64,000 nucleotides of DNA from Streptacidiphilus jeojiense (GCF_000719095.1 NZ_JOEH01000025.1:73272-137271), one strand, 5' to 3'. Numbered from the stretch's first letter, positions 24,508 to 33,275 are shown. Program-made: numbers and translations. The notes: generated from the sequence alone by a model not told the origin.

Positions 24508-26505
24508 ATGTCCCGACGGACGACGCCCCGACCGCAGTTGCTCCTCCCGGACCACGACCACCGGATCTCCCCCCGCACCGGCTGGACCAGGACGCACTGG
24601 GAGGCCGTCGCCGACCACTGGCTCGGCACCGCCCGGCAGTACGCCTCACCCGGCGGCGCCCGCTTCGCCCTCCCGGGCCGTGCGTCGTACTCCGGACCGG
24701 ACAGCGACGCCCTGGAGGGCTTCGCCCGCACCTTCCTGCTCGCCGCCGCCCGGATCGCCGGCGCCCGGGAGGACGACCCGGCGGCGCTGCGCCTGGCCGA
24801 GCAGTACGGCCGCGGACTCGCCGCCGGAACCGACCCCACCAACCCCGAGTACTGGCTGCCCGGCGAGGACTGCATACCCCTGCAGCGACGGCGGACCCAG
24901 CCCACGGTGGAGGCGGCCAACATCGCCCTGGCCCTGCACCTGTCCCGGCGCAGACTGTGGGACCGCCTGGACCCGCCGGTCCAGCAGCGCATCGCCGACT
25001 GGCTGGACCATCATGCCCGACTCGAGGTCTGGCCCAACAACTGGCTGCTGTTCAGCGCGGTGATCGCCGCCTTCCTGGAGTCCACCGGCCGCGACGCCCC
25101 CGACCGCACCGACGCGGTGCGCCGGGTGGAGTCCTGGCACCTGGGCGAGGGCTGGTACACCGACGGCTGGCAGCGCAACGTCGACCACTACAACGCCTGG
25201 GTGATCCACCCCTTCCTGTGGGCCTGGTACGACCTGGTCGGCGCCGACCGCGATCCCTCGGCCGCCGCACTGTGGCGCGGCAGGCTGGACAGCTTCCTGC
25301 ACTCCTACCCCCGACTGTTCGGCTCCGACGGCGCTCCGCTGCACCAGGGCAGGTCCCTCGCCTACCGCACGGCGACCCTGGCTCCGGTGTGGCTGGGCGC
25401 GATGCTCGACCTCGGACCGCTGGCCCCCGGCGCCGCCCGCCGGCTGGCCTCCGGCACCCTGGCCCACTTCACCGGACACGGAGTGGGGACGGCCGGGCCA
25501 CTGCCGCTCGGCTGGTTCGGCGAACACCTGCCGATGACCCAGTCCTACAGCGGCCCCGGCTCCCCCTACTTCGCCGGCCTGGGCTTCCTCGGCCTCGCCC
25601 TGGACGCCGACCACCCGGTGTGGACAGCCACCGAACAGGCCCAGCCCTCGGAGACCTCCGACGCCGCCTTCTCCCTGCCCGGGCCCGGCTGGCTGGTGCA
25701 CAGCTCCGTCCGCGACGGAATCGTCCGGCTGGTCAACCACGGCAGCGACCACGCCTACGAGACCCCGCCGGGCGACGACCCGGACGACCCCCACTACGCC
25801 AAGTTCGGCTACTCGACCAGCACCGCCCCCGGTACCGGCCCGGGCGCCGCCGGAGAGGAGGACAACCGCTTCGCCCTCCTGGACCACCGGGGCCGGCCCA
25901 GCCGCCGCGGCCCGATCCTGGCGCACCGGACCGCGGGCCCGATCGCCGGCTCGGTGCACCGCCCGCAGCGCGAAGGCACACCGCTGCCCGGTGCCCGGTG
26001 CGTCACCGTCTCCCTGGTCGACGGGCCCTACGAGCTGCGCTGCCACCTGCTCAGCGCCCCCCGGGCGTATCCGGTGCGCGAGGGCGGCCATGCCGTGGCC
26101 GCTGACGCACCGCCGGCCGCGGGCACCACTGCGGAGGGGCTGGCCTGGGTCCGACGGGCGGACGGCCTCACCGCAGCGCTGCTGCCGGTGCACGGCTACC
26201 CGGCCGGAGCCGCGGGCGTGGTCCGGCAGCAGAACGCCAATGCCCTCGGGCCGCACGCCGCAGTCCCGGTGCTGGTCGGCAGCCACGACGCCGGAGCCGG
26301 CAGCGATCTGTACGTCTCCGTGCATCTGCTCTCATCGATACCGGATCAATTCGATCCCGACGCCCTGGCCCTGGAGCTGCGCTCGGCGGCCGCCGTGACG
26401 GTCGACGGCACCACGGTCACCGTCGGCTGGCGCGCAGGCCGCACCGACACCGTTGACCTGGCCACCTTCTGCCCGACCCGTTCAGCGCAGGACGACCGGT
26501 CCTGA
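24508..26505 (+). CDS. DUF2264 domain protein (candidate glycan-active enzyme)
   Basis: 665 residues, no signal peptide, so cytoplasmic. The N-terminal two thirds look like an alpha/alpha-toroid ('WPNNWLLFSAVIAAFLEST', 'RNVDHYNAWVIHPFLW', 'FGEHLPMTQSYSGPGSPYF'), the pattern of DUF2264; a beta-rich C-terminal part follows. From memory, some DUF2264-type proteins are linked to exo-beta-glucuronidase activity; I could not verify this. Placed after the importer and lyase, it would suit trimming of imported uronate-containing oligosaccharides. SD GAAAGGA precedes the ATG. Confidence 0.75.
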   Translation: MSRRTTPRPQLLLPDHDHRISPRTGWTRTHWEAVADHWLGTARQYASPGGARFALPGRASYSGPDSDALEGFARTFLLAAARIAGAREDDPAALRLAEQYGRGLAAGTDPTNPEYWLPGEDCIPLQRRRTQPTVEAANIALALHLSRRRLWDRLDPPVQQRIADWLDHHARLEVWPNNWLLFSAVIAAFLESTGRDAPDRTDAVRRVESWHLGEGWYTDGWQRNVDHYNAWVIHPFLWAWYDLVGADRDPSAAALWRGRLDSFLHSYPRLFGSDGAPLHQGRSLAYRTATLAPVWLGAMLDLGPLAPGAARRLASGTLAHFTGHGVGTAGPLPLGWFGEHLPMTQSYSGPGSPYFAGLGFLGLALDADHPVWTATEQAQPSETSDAAFSLPGPGWLVHSSVRDGIVRLVNHGSDHAYETPPGDDPDDPHYAKFGYSTSTAPGTGPGAAGEEDNRFALLDHRGRPSRRGPILAHRTAGPIAGSVHRPQREGTPLPGARCVTVSLVDGPYELRCHLLSAPRAYPVREGGHAVAADAPPAAGTTAEGLAWVRRADGLTAALLPVHGYPAGAAGVVRQQNANALGPHAAVPVLVGSHDAGAGSDLYVSVHLLSSIPDQFDPDALALELRSAAAVTVDGTTVTVGWRAGRTDTVDLATFCPTRSAQDDRS

Positions 26506-26666
26506 CCTCGTGCAAACGTGCACCGTGGACCATCGCCGTCCACCGGACCCGATCCCACTCCCGTCTCCGACCGCTCCGATTCCCGTGCACTCCCCCGCCC
26601 TGGCCGCCGCCGGCCTGACGCTCGCAACCGGCATGCCTTGGTCGGCGGTGAAGGCTTGACGAGGTG

Positions 26667-27050
26667 TCAGGACGCCCAAGTGCGGGCCTGGGTCCTGAAG
26701 ACCTCCGGGTCGCTGTGCACCGGCAGCACGCACAGCAGGTGTCCGCCGGGGGCGCGCAGGACGTGGCACTCCAGCCACTGCGCTACTTGGGTGGCACCGA
26801 GGGCGAGCAGGCGCGCAGTCTCGGCTTCGACGTCGTCGGTTTCGATGTCGAGGTGGAATCGAGGTGCGTCATCGACCGCCTGGATCGCGGTGACCAGCCC
26901 TGGCAGGGCGTCGTGGACCACGGTGAACTGCGGTTCGGCGGGTACTGGCTGAGCCGGCGCACCGAGGGCGGCGGACCAGAAGGAGGCCGCCCGGGCGACC
27001 TCGGCTTCGGGAGTGTCGATCAGGATGGCGTAGACGCGGCTCCGATGCAT
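26667..27050 (-). CDS. VOC-superfamily (glyoxalase-like) protein
   Basis: 127 residues, one VOC module pair. 'AILIDTPEAEVARAASFWSAALG' and 'FHLDIETDDVEAETARLLALGA', 'HVLRAPGGHLLCVLPVH' are standard for the fold; metal-ligand His/Glu positions are partly visible. Members include glyoxalases, dioxygenases and resistance proteins; no role can be assigned. ATG 27050 chosen; GTG 27059 is possible and neither has a good SD. May be the last gene of a tetR-reductase-VOC run. Confidence 0.75.
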   Translation of the reverse strand: MHRSRVYAILIDTPEAEVARAASFWSAALGAPAQPVPAEPQFTVVHDALPGLVTAIQAVDDAPRFHLDIETDDVEAETARLLALGATQVAQWLECHVLRAPGGHLLCVLPVHSDPEVFRTQARTWAS

Positions 27051-27133
27051 GGGCCGCACGGTATCGGCCGCGCGGTCCCGTTGCCCAGGTCGGCCCAGGG
27101 GTCCAGGGGTTCAGGGCGTCGAGGCGTCCGCGC

Positions 27134-27586
27134 TCAGGCGCCGGCTGACGCTGCGTCATGGACGCGCCGGAGTTCGAGCACGGGGATGGTGCGGATGCCG
27201 GCCGTCTTGCGCTCGTACTCGGCGAAGCCGGGGTAGCGGCTCGCCTGCTCGGCGTAGAGCCGGTCGCGCTCGGCGCCGGTCACCTCGTGGACGGTCACCG
27301 GGTAGGTCTCGGTGCCGCGCTCGACGCTGCCTTCGCCGGCGGCGGTCAGGTTGCGGTACCAGTCAGGATCCGTGGGCGCTCCGCCCTTGCTCGCGAAGAC
27401 GTAGACGCGGTCCTGGTCGGTCTCGTGCGGCAGGTACATCATCGGGGCGATGTGCCCCTTCCCGCTCTTGCGGCCGCGGTGGTGGACCAGGACCAGCGGC
27501 GCGTCCTCGAAGGGCCCGCCGACCCTGCCCCCGTTCGCCCGGAACTCCTCGATGACCTGCTCGTTCCAGTTCACTGCTGCACTCAT
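27134..27586 (-). CDS. Deazaflavin (F420)-dependent nitroreductase family protein
   Basis: 150 residues. 'VIEEFRANGGRVGGPFEDAPLVLVHHRGRKSGK' in parts and 'TDPDWYRNLTA' are hallmarks of the Ddn/F420-binding split-barrel family. These actinobacterial enzymes reduce quinones or nitro-compounds with F420H2. SD GAGGAGA precedes the ATG. It lies 55 bases downstream of a TetR gene on the same strand, which may co-transcribe and regulate it. Confidence 0.88.
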   Translation of the reverse strand: MSAAVNWNEQVIEEFRANGGRVGGPFEDAPLVLVHHRGRKSGKGHIAPMMYLPHETDQDRVYVFASKGGAPTDPDWYRNLTAAGEGSVERGTETYPVTVHEVTGAERDRLYAEQASRYPGFAEYERKTAGIRTIPVLELRRVHDAASAGA

Positions 27587-27641
27587 GTCACGTCTCCTCA
27601 GGACCGTTGCCGCACCTCGGCGACCGGGGCTTGGATCTCCA

Positions 27642-28391
27642 TCATGACGCCGCCGCTGCGTCCCCGGTCCGCGGCGTGCCGACGTCCGCCGCCAGGCGGG
27701 TGAGCCACTCGCGCAGCAGGTGCTGCTCGGCGCCGGTGAGGACGTCGGTGTCGGCCGGGAGGGCGGCGCGCAGTGCGCGGGCTGCCGCGGCGGGGCCGGA
27801 CTCGGTGGCGGGGAGCGTCGGTTCCAGGCGGGTGACGGCGGCGACCATGGCCTCGCGCAGCAGGGTCAGCAGCGCCGGATCGCGGCGTTCCGCGGGGGTG
27901 GAGTGCCAGGTGGTGACCGCGCCCAGGCCGGTGGCCTGGATGACCTGGGCGGCCATTTCCTCGTCGACCCGCAGCCACCCGCCGGCCGCCAGCCGGCGCA
28001 CCCGGCCGTGGAGGATCTCCAGGCCCGCACGGTGTCCCAGGTCAGCCCCGCGGCCGGTGGCCCTGGTCATCACCGCGAACAGCTCGGGGTGGGTGACCCC
28101 GAACTCGACCACCGTGTCCCAGCCGCGGCGCAGCTCCTCCATCGGGTCCTGCCCGTCGGGGTCGAGGTGGGCGCGCTTGCTCTCCAGGAACTGTGCGTAG
28201 CCGTGCTCCGCGACGGCTTCGAGGAGCCCTTCCTTGTCGCCGAAGAGGCGGTAGATCGCCGGCGGCTGCATCCCGGCCGCGGCGGCGACCGCGCGGGTGC
28301 TCACCGCGTCGGGGCCGCCGGTCTCCAGGAGTTCGACGGCGGCCTCGACGATGCGGCGACGGGGGCTGTCGGTGGTGTCGCGCGTTGCCAT
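27642..28391 (-). CDS. TetR-family regulator
   Basis: 249 residues. HTH 'STRAVAAAAGMQPPAIYRLFGDK' follows helix 1 'RRRIVEAAVELLETGG'; the rest is a helical ligand domain. Start ATG 28391 lacks an SD and lies 6 bases after TATCAT, consistent with leaderless translation. Divergent from the NmrA-like gene at 28480; the 88-base gap has CTGG/CCAG palindromes. It probably represses the NmrA-like gene and itself. Confidence 0.88.
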   Translation of the reverse strand: MATRDTTDSPRRRIVEAAVELLETGGPDAVSTRAVAAAAGMQPPAIYRLFGDKEGLLEAVAEHGYAQFLESKRAHLDPDGQDPMEELRRGWDTVVEFGVTHPELFAVMTRATGRGADLGHRAGLEILHGRVRRLAAGGWLRVDEEMAAQVIQATGLGAVTTWHSTPAERRDPALLTLLREAMVAAVTRLEPTLPATESGPAAAARALRAALPADTDVLTGAEQHLLREWLTRLAADVGTPRTGDAAAAS

Positions 28392-28397
28392 GGACCG

Positions 28398-28403
28398 ATG
28401 ATA
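28398..28403 (-). promoter_or_regulatory. -10 box for leaderless tetR mRNA
   Basis: TATCAT on the minus strand, 6 bases before ATG 28391. No SD is present upstream of the start codon. Confidence 0.5.
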
Positions 28404-28420
28404 CCGAGGATGTGGTTCCG

Positions 28421-28465
28421 CTGGTATTTCCAGTGCTACCATTTTCATGTTTCCACTGGAACCAG
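28421..28465. promoter_or_regulatory. Candidate TetR operators (CTGG-n-CCAG pair)
   Basis: CTGGTATTTCCAG (28421-28433) and CTGGAACCAG (28456-28465) each have CTGG/CCAG arms. In addition TTCCAGTG (28428-28435) and CACTGGAA (28454-28461) are inverted to each other. The position between divergent tetR and nmrA-like genes supports an operator role. Confidence 0.45.
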
Positions 28466-28479
28466 CATCGGGAGAACCC

Positions 28480-29340
28480 ATGATCATCGTGACCGGAGCC
28501 ACCGGACAGCTCGGCCGCCGCACCGTCGAACTGCTCCTGCAGCGCGTCCCGGCCGACCGCGTCGGCGTCAGCGTCCGCGACCCCCGCAAGGCCCAGGACC
28601 TCGCCGACCGCGGCGTCCGGGTACGGCAGGGCGACTTCGACGACCCCGACTCGCTCCGGCACGCCTTCGAGGGGGCGGAGCAACTGCTCCTGGTCTCGCT
28701 CGACCGCACCGGCGAGGAGTGCGTCACCGGCCACCGCGCCGCCGTCGACGCCGCCGTGCAGGCCGGCGTCGGCCGCATCCTCTACACCAGCCAGATGGGC
28801 GCCGCCCACGACTCCCGTTTCCAGGCCTGCCGCGACCACGCCGCCACCGAGGACCTGCTGCGCGCCACCGGCCTGCCCTGGACCGCGCTGCGCAACGGCT
28901 TCTACGCGAGCAGCGCCCTGCAGTTCCTGCGCTCCGCCCGCCACAGCGGCGACATCGCCCTGCCCGCCGACGGCCCCGTCGCCTGGACCGGCCACGACGA
29001 CCTCGCCGAGGCCACGGCGGCGATCCTGCTCGACGAGGGCCGCTTCCAGGGACCCACCCCGCCGCTCACCGGCCCGGAGGCGCTCGACTTCGAAGCCATC
29101 GCCGAGATCGCGGCCCGGGCCACCGGCCGCCCCTTCAAGCGCACCGTCCTCGGCGACGACGACTTCCGCGAGCAGACCCTGGCACACGGCGCCCCAGCCC
29201 CGATCGCCGACCTGCTGCTGAGCATCTTCGCCGCGGCGCGCAACGGCGAGTTCACCGCCGTCGACCCGACGCTGGCCGAACTGATAGGCCGTCGGCCCGC
29301 CGACTTCCGCACCCTGCTGGAGCACGAATGGGCCGAGTGA
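28480..29340 (+). CDS. NmrA-like NAD(P)H-binding oxidoreductase
   Basis: 286 residues. Starts directly with a Rossmann fold, 'MIIVTGATGQLGRRTVELL' (GxxGxxG). 'YTSQMGAAHD' and 'ATEDLLRATGLPWTALRNGFY' resemble QorB/NmrA quinone reductase-like sensors. SD GGGAGA precedes ATG 28480; an in-frame ATG 11 codons upstream lies inside the operator region. Divergent from a TetR regulator, as is usual for this pair. Confidence 0.87.
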   Translation: MIIVTGATGQLGRRTVELLLQRVPADRVGVSVRDPRKAQDLADRGVRVRQGDFDDPDSLRHAFEGAEQLLLVSLDRTGEECVTGHRAAVDAAVQAGVGRILYTSQMGAAHDSRFQACRDHAATEDLLRATGLPWTALRNGFYASSALQFLRSARHSGDIALPADGPVAWTGHDDLAEATAAILLDEGRFQGPTPPLTGPEALDFEAIAEIAARATGRPFKRTVLGDDDFREQTLAHGAPAPIADLLLSIFAAARNGEFTAVDPTLAELIGRRPADFRTLLEHEWAE

Positions 29341-29359
29341 CTCCGCCGCCCCGTCGTGC

Positions 29360-30364
29360 TCAGCGCCAGGGGTCGAGGGCGTGCTTGCCGGTGGTGCGGC
29401 CTTCTTCGAGCTGCCGCAACACCTCGGGCCCCAGGGCCAGCGGGTGGATGTGCGGAGTGCCGGGCGGGTAGACGCCCTGGTCGATGAGCACATCGAGTTC
29501 GACGAGCAACTCCTCGAAGGCGGCCGGGACCGCGGCTGCCCAGTTGAAGATGTGCAGCCCCCTGACCTGGGCCTGATGGGTGAACAGAAGGTCGCGGGTG
29601 GAGATCTCCGCGTGTCCGGAAGCGGCGCCGAAGATGACGATGCGTCCGGTGAACGGCCTGGCCACCGCCAGGCTGGTGCCGAAGGTGGCCTGTCCCACGG
29701 ATTCCAGGACGAGGTCGACGCCGCCGGTCAGTCGCAGGATCTCCGCGGCGAGTTCGGGGTGTCGGCTGTCCAGGACCACGTCGGCCCCCAGGGCCCGGAC
29801 GGTGGCGTGCTTGGCCGGGGAGGCCGTGGCGATGACACGGGCACCGTAGTGGCGGGCGAGGCGGACCGCGGCCTGGCCCACCCCTCCGGCCGCCGCGTAC
29901 ACCAGCACCACCTCGCCCGGCTTGATCTCGCCGATCGGCTTCAGCGCCGCCAGCGCGGTCGCCCAGTTCAGCACCAGGCCAAGGGATGCGGCATCGCTCC
30001 AGCCGGACGGCACACGGAGCACGCCGGCGGCGTGCATGGTCATGTACTGCGCGAACGCGCCGGCACCGACCCCCACGACGTGAGTGCCGAGCGGAAGCGG
30101 GCTCCGAACGTCCGGAGCGACGGCCACGATCTCGCCGGCGGCCTCGAAGCCTGCCGGATAGGGCGCCTGCGGCCCGCCTTCGTAGCTGCCGCGACTCTGC
30201 ATCACATCCGCGAAGTTGACCCCGGCGGCCCCCACCCGCACCAGGTACTCACCGGGCCCCGGAACGGGGCGGGCCCGGCCGGTCGTCAGGGTCAGGTCCC
30301 CGGGGCCCTGGTCCGACTGCTGGACCAGGGCCGTCATCGTCAACTGCTGCTCATCGGTACTCAT
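29360..30364 (-). CDS. Zinc-independent quinone oxidoreductase (MDR family)
   Basis: 334 residues. MDR fold: 'VRVGAAGVNFADVMQSRG', 'GFEAAGEIVAVAP', cofactor motif 'AAAGGVGQAAVRLARHYG' (AxxGGVG, NADPH type), and no structural-zinc cysteines. Likely reduces quinones or enones. It starts at ATG 30364 with no SD; the MerR-type promoter ends six bases upstream, suggesting a leaderless mRNA activated by the MerR protein encoded just upstream on the same strand. Confidence 0.87.
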   Translation of the reverse strand: MSTDEQQLTMTALVQQSDQGPGDLTLTTGRARPVPGPGEYLVRVGAAGVNFADVMQSRGSYEGGPQAPYPAGFEAAGEIVAVAPDVRSPLPLGTHVVGVGAGAFAQYMTMHAAGVLRVPSGWSDAASLGLVLNWATALAALKPIGEIKPGEVVLVYAAAGGVGQAAVRLARHYGARVIATASPAKHATVRALGADVVLDSRHPELAAEILRLTGGVDLVLESVGQATFGTSLAVARPFTGRIVIFGAASGHAEISTRDLLFTHQAQVRGLHIFNWAAAVPAAFEELLVELDVLIDQGVYPPGTPHIHPLALGPEVLRQLEEGRTTGKHALDPWR

Positions 30365-30370
30365 GGGCAG

Positions 30371-30403
30371 ACCGTAGGAGGCTGACACTTGCGTCAAGGT
30401 CAA
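30371..30403 (-). promoter_or_regulatory. MerR-type promoter of the quinone oxidoreductase
   Basis: Minus strand: TTGACC (30398-30403), 21-base spacer, TACGGT (30371-30376). An inner dyad TGACnCnnGnGTCA (TGACGCAAGTGTCA) lies in the spacer. Over-long spacers with a dyad are the mark of MerR-activated promoters. The -10 ends 6 bases from ATG 30364. Confidence 0.6.
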
Positions 30404-30410
30404 CAGGCAT

Positions 30411-30764
30411 TCACGAACCGGCCGAACGGGCCTTGCGGAGGAAGGCGTCGAGGGCCGCCTGCTGGTCGCTGAGGACGGCGATGCGCGCGGCGAGGCGGTC
30501 ACGGTGGCGCTGCACCTCGACCAGGAACTCCGGACACACCCCGCCGGGTTCGTCGGTGAGGTGCGGCAGAAGCTCCCTGATGAGCCGCACAGGCAGCCCA
30601 GAGGCCAGCAACTCCCTGATGACCAGCACCCGTTCGATGGTCGGGCGGCAGTAGTCACGGAACCCGTTGGCGCACCGGCCGGAGACGATCAGGCCCTCGG
30701 CCTCGTAGTACCGCAGCGCGCGTGCGCTGACACCGCTGACCCTGGAAGCTTCGCTGATCTGCAC
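30411..30764 (-). CDS. MerR-family transcriptional regulator
   Basis: 117 residues. Winged HTH 'EASRVSGVSARALRYYEAEG', 'GFRDYCRPTIERVLVIRELLASGLPVRLI', then a dimerisation helix rich in Arg/Gln ('EVQRHRDRLAARIAVLSDQQ'). The single remaining Cys ('GGVCPEF') is in the effector region. GTG 30764 is chosen because it places the HTH at the usual distance from the N-terminus; longer starts add a low-complexity leader. It lies 46 bases upstream of the quinone oxidoreductase and likely activates it. Confidence 0.87.
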   Translation of the reverse strand: MQISEASRVSGVSARALRYYEAEGLIVSGRCANGFRDYCRPTIERVLVIRELLASGLPVRLIRELLPHLTDEPGGVCPEFLVEVQRHRDRLAARIAVLSDQQAALDAFLRKARSAGS

Positions 30765-30870
30765 ATCCGGCGACAACGACCAGGCACACCGGGATCTTCC
30801 AGCACCCCGTCCAGCAGCGGCATTCGCTATCGTCGAACGCCGCACGAGTCAACTCCCGAAAGGCAGGCGA

Positions 30871-31383
30871 ATGGCGGATCTGGGCGTCGGGGACTGGGGC
30901 AACTTCTCGCTGGTCGTCGGCGGGGCGAGCGCCGCGCTGACAGGACTGCTGTTCGTCGCGGTGTCGTTCAACGCCCCGCGCATCGCGGAACACCCGGCGC
31001 TGAGGGCCTCCGCCGGTCAGACCCTGGTCCTGTTCGTGCTCCCGCTCCTGTCCTCGATCCTGCTGATGGTGCCGGGCCAGCCCAGCTGGGTGCTCGGCCT
31101 GGAGCTGACGGTGCTGGCGGCGGCGGCCGGCACGGTGCTGATCGTCGTCGGGCGCGACAAGGCCGCCGGCGCCGACCGTGCCGACCACTCCGCGACCGCC
31201 CGGTTCCTGCGCCTGCTGGACCACTCCTCGCCCAACCTGCTCACGGTTCTGTTCCTGCTCACCGGCGGTGCAACGGTGCTGGCCGGGCACGGCGGCGGCC
31301 TGTACTGGCTCGTTCCCTCAGCCGTGGTCGCCCTGGTGGGCGGCGTGATCAATGCCTGGCTCTTCCTCACCCGGCTGACCTGA
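30871..31383 (+). CDS. Small four-helix membrane protein
   Basis: 170 residues. Hydrophobic helices at about 18-35, 52-68, 72-92, 118-135 and 142-165, with a polar loop 'RDKAAGADRADHSATAR'. No known motif; it resembles streptomycete hypothetical membrane proteins starting 'MADLGVGDWGNFS'. AAGGCAGG precedes the ATG. Divergent from the merR gene; convergent with the DinB-like gene 8 bases away. Confidence 0.75.
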   Translation: MADLGVGDWGNFSLVVGGASAALTGLLFVAVSFNAPRIAEHPALRASAGQTLVLFVLPLLSSILLMVPGQPSWVLGLELTVLAAAAGTVLIVVGRDKAAGADRADHSATARFLRLLDHSSPNLLTVLFLLTGGATVLAGHGGGLYWLVPSAVVALVGGVINAWLFLTRLT

Positions 31384-31391
31384 CACCCCCG

Positions 31392-31913
31392 CTACTCGCC
31401 GGTGCTGCCGTCGGCGAGTTCGCAGGCGATGTCCAGGTGGCCGCAGTGGCGTGCGTACTCCTGCAGGACGTAGCAGAGCGTCCAGGCCAGCGTCGGCGGC
31501 GGCTGCACGTCGTCGTCCTGGAAGCGGCCGCCCACCCGGGCGACATCGGTGAGCGTGCTCCGGCGGACGATGGCGCGGGTGCGGTCGCCGCCCTCGTGCA
31601 GGGCGGCCAGGAGCCCGGCGGCAGAGTCCTCGGGCCGGACCTGCCAGTGCCCGTCGTCGTCACTGTCCCCGAGCGGGTCGGACAGCGGCTCGGCCAGGAA
31701 GCCCCAGACCAGCCACCGTCGCTCCATGTACACCAGGTGCTTGAGCAGTTGCAGCGGGGACCATCCCGAAGGAAGCCGACTGCTGCGCAGCTCCTCCTCA
31801 CTCAACCCCCGGACCTTGCGGGTGACCGTGGAGCGGTAGTAGTCGAGAAAGCCCAGAAGCAGCGTGGCCGAGTCGTCCTGACTGCGCTCCGGCTTGTCCA
31901 CATCGGTGCTCAC
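31392..31913 (-). CDS. DinB/DUF664-like four-helix bundle protein
   Basis: 173 residues. 'LLGFLDYYRSTVTRKVRGLSEEEL', 'LLKHLVYMERRWLVW' and 'LQEYARHCGHLDIACEL' supply the His positions of the DinB-like metal site. These proteins include mycothiol-dependent transferases and uncharacterised members. GTG 31913 is chosen; GATGCT six bases upstream may be a -10 of a leaderless mRNA. The same frame continues upstream as a shadow of the next gene. Confidence 0.8.
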   Translation of the reverse strand: MSTDVDKPERSQDDSATLLLGFLDYYRSTVTRKVRGLSEEELRSSRLPSGWSPLQLLKHLVYMERRWLVWGFLAEPLSDPLGDSDDDGHWQVRPEDSAAGLLAALHEGGDRTRAIVRRSTLTDVARVGGRFQDDDVQPPPTLAWTLCYVLQEYARHCGHLDIACELADGSTGE

Positions 31914-31960
31914 GCCCCGAGCATCCCACGGCGGGAGCACCGGGCCGGCGGCGCCACCGT

Positions 31961-33160
31961 TCAGCTCGGGGGTGCCGGGTTGTCGTAGATGTTGTCCGGG
32001 GTGACGATCTCGGTGATCGCCCGGGCGAGGAGCGTGGACGGCTCCTGGCCCCCGTAGCTGATGTCGGTGTTGAGCAGAAGCACCAGGGTGGCCTTCTGCG
32101 AGGGCAGGTGGACGGTCACGCTCTGGTAGCCGGGCGTGGAGCCGTTGTGCCCGATCCATCCGCTGGTCTCGAAGATGCCCAGACCGTAGCTGGTGCCGGG
32201 CAGGCCGGTCGGAAGCACCTTGAGCCGCTCCGCCTGGGTCTGCGCACTGAGCAGCGTTCCGGTGGCGACGATCTCGGCCCAGCGGCGCAGGTCCTGGAGG
32301 TCGGAGATCATCGCCCCGGCTGCCCAGGCCCAGCTGCCGTTCCAGTCGGTGGTGTCCGCGACGGCGCCGCTCAGCGTCTGGTTGGTGTAGCCGTGTGCGT
32401 GCGGCCAGGGGATCTCGGCACCCTGGGGCAGCAGCGTGTGGTGCAGCCCGGACGGGCGGAGCACCCGCTGGTGGATGAAGTCGGCCAGGCCCAGGCCGCT
32501 GACCTTCTCGACCACCAGGCCGAGCAGGATGAGGTTGGTGTTGGAGTACTGGAACTTCTCGCCGGGCCCGAAGGTGTTCTCGTTCTTGAAGCCGTACGCC
32601 AGCAGTTCCCTCGGGGTGAACGAGCGACTCGGATCGCTCAACAGGTCCTGCACGAAGTCCGGGTCCGCGGTGTACGGGAACAGCCCGCTGCGCATCTCGG
32701 CGAGCTGACGCAGCGTGATCAGGCCGCCGCAGGGGACGCCGTCGAGATGGGCGGAGATCGGGTCGTCGAGCCGGACCGTGCCCTGGTCGACGAGTTGGAG
32801 CAGCGCGGTGACCGTGAAGGTCTTGGTCTCGCTTCCGATCCGCATGAACAGGTCGGTGGTCATCGGTCGGCCGGTGGCGGTGTCGGCGACGCCGGTCGCG
32901 CGGGTGTAGCTTCCCCTGCCCGGCAGCCACACGCCGGCGATGACGCCGGGAATGCCGGCCTGCCGGCGGACGTCCTCGATGACCGTGTCCAGCCGAGCGG
33001 TCAGCTCCGGGCCGAGTCCGCCGGGCGGGCAGTCGTCCTCGCCGTACCGGGCGCCGCTCTTGGCGAGTGCCGCCGCGGTGGAACTCAGCCCCATGGGGGC
33101 CAGCACCGCCGCCGCGAGGAGTGCCGCCGTGAACCCACGGCGGGAGGGGGCGTTCTGCAT
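31961..33160 (-). CDS. Secreted serine beta-lactamase-like hydrolase / D-Ala carboxypeptidase
   Basis: 399 residues. Tat-like signal 'SRRGFTAALLAAAVLAP', mature from about residue 35. Active-site motifs: SxxK as SETK in 'RIGSETKTFT', YxN as YSN in 'FQYSNTN', and the third box HNG in 'WIGHNGSTPG'. Class C-like fold, as in D,D-peptidases and EstB-type esterases; the real substrate may be peptidoglycan or an ester. Only a weak SD (GGAAGAAG) precedes ATG 33160. Confidence 0.9.
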   Translation of the reverse strand: MQNAPSRRGFTAALLAAAVLAPMGLSSTAAALAKSGARYGEDDCPPGGLGPELTARLDTVIEDVRRQAGIPGVIAGVWLPGRGSYTRATGVADTATGRPMTTDLFMRIGSETKTFTVTALLQLVDQGTVRLDDPISAHLDGVPCGGLITLRQLAEMRSGLFPYTADPDFVQDLLSDPSRSFTPRELLAYGFKNENTFGPGEKFQYSNTNLILLGLVVEKVSGLGLADFIHQRVLRPSGLHHTLLPQGAEIPWPHAHGYTNQTLSGAVADTTDWNGSWAWAAGAMISDLQDLRRWAEIVATGTLLSAQTQAERLKVLPTGLPGTSYGLGIFETSGWIGHNGSTPGYQSVTVHLPSQKATLVLLLNTDISYGGQEPSTLLARAITEIVTPDNIYDNPAPPS

Positions 33161-33275
33161 GTGGGACGCTTCTTCCGGGTCAGGGCAGGGGCGCAGATGG
33201 CAACGTCACCATCCGGACCACGGCCGACGGTCCCCGTCCGGTACGCGTCCCGGCGAGTCCACCCGTTTGGAGCTA

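Noticed and set aside
31914..32930. Long upstream extension of the DinB-like gene
   Set aside because: The extension is the wrong-frame shadow of the serine hydrolase; the real start is GTG 31913, where DinB homology begins.
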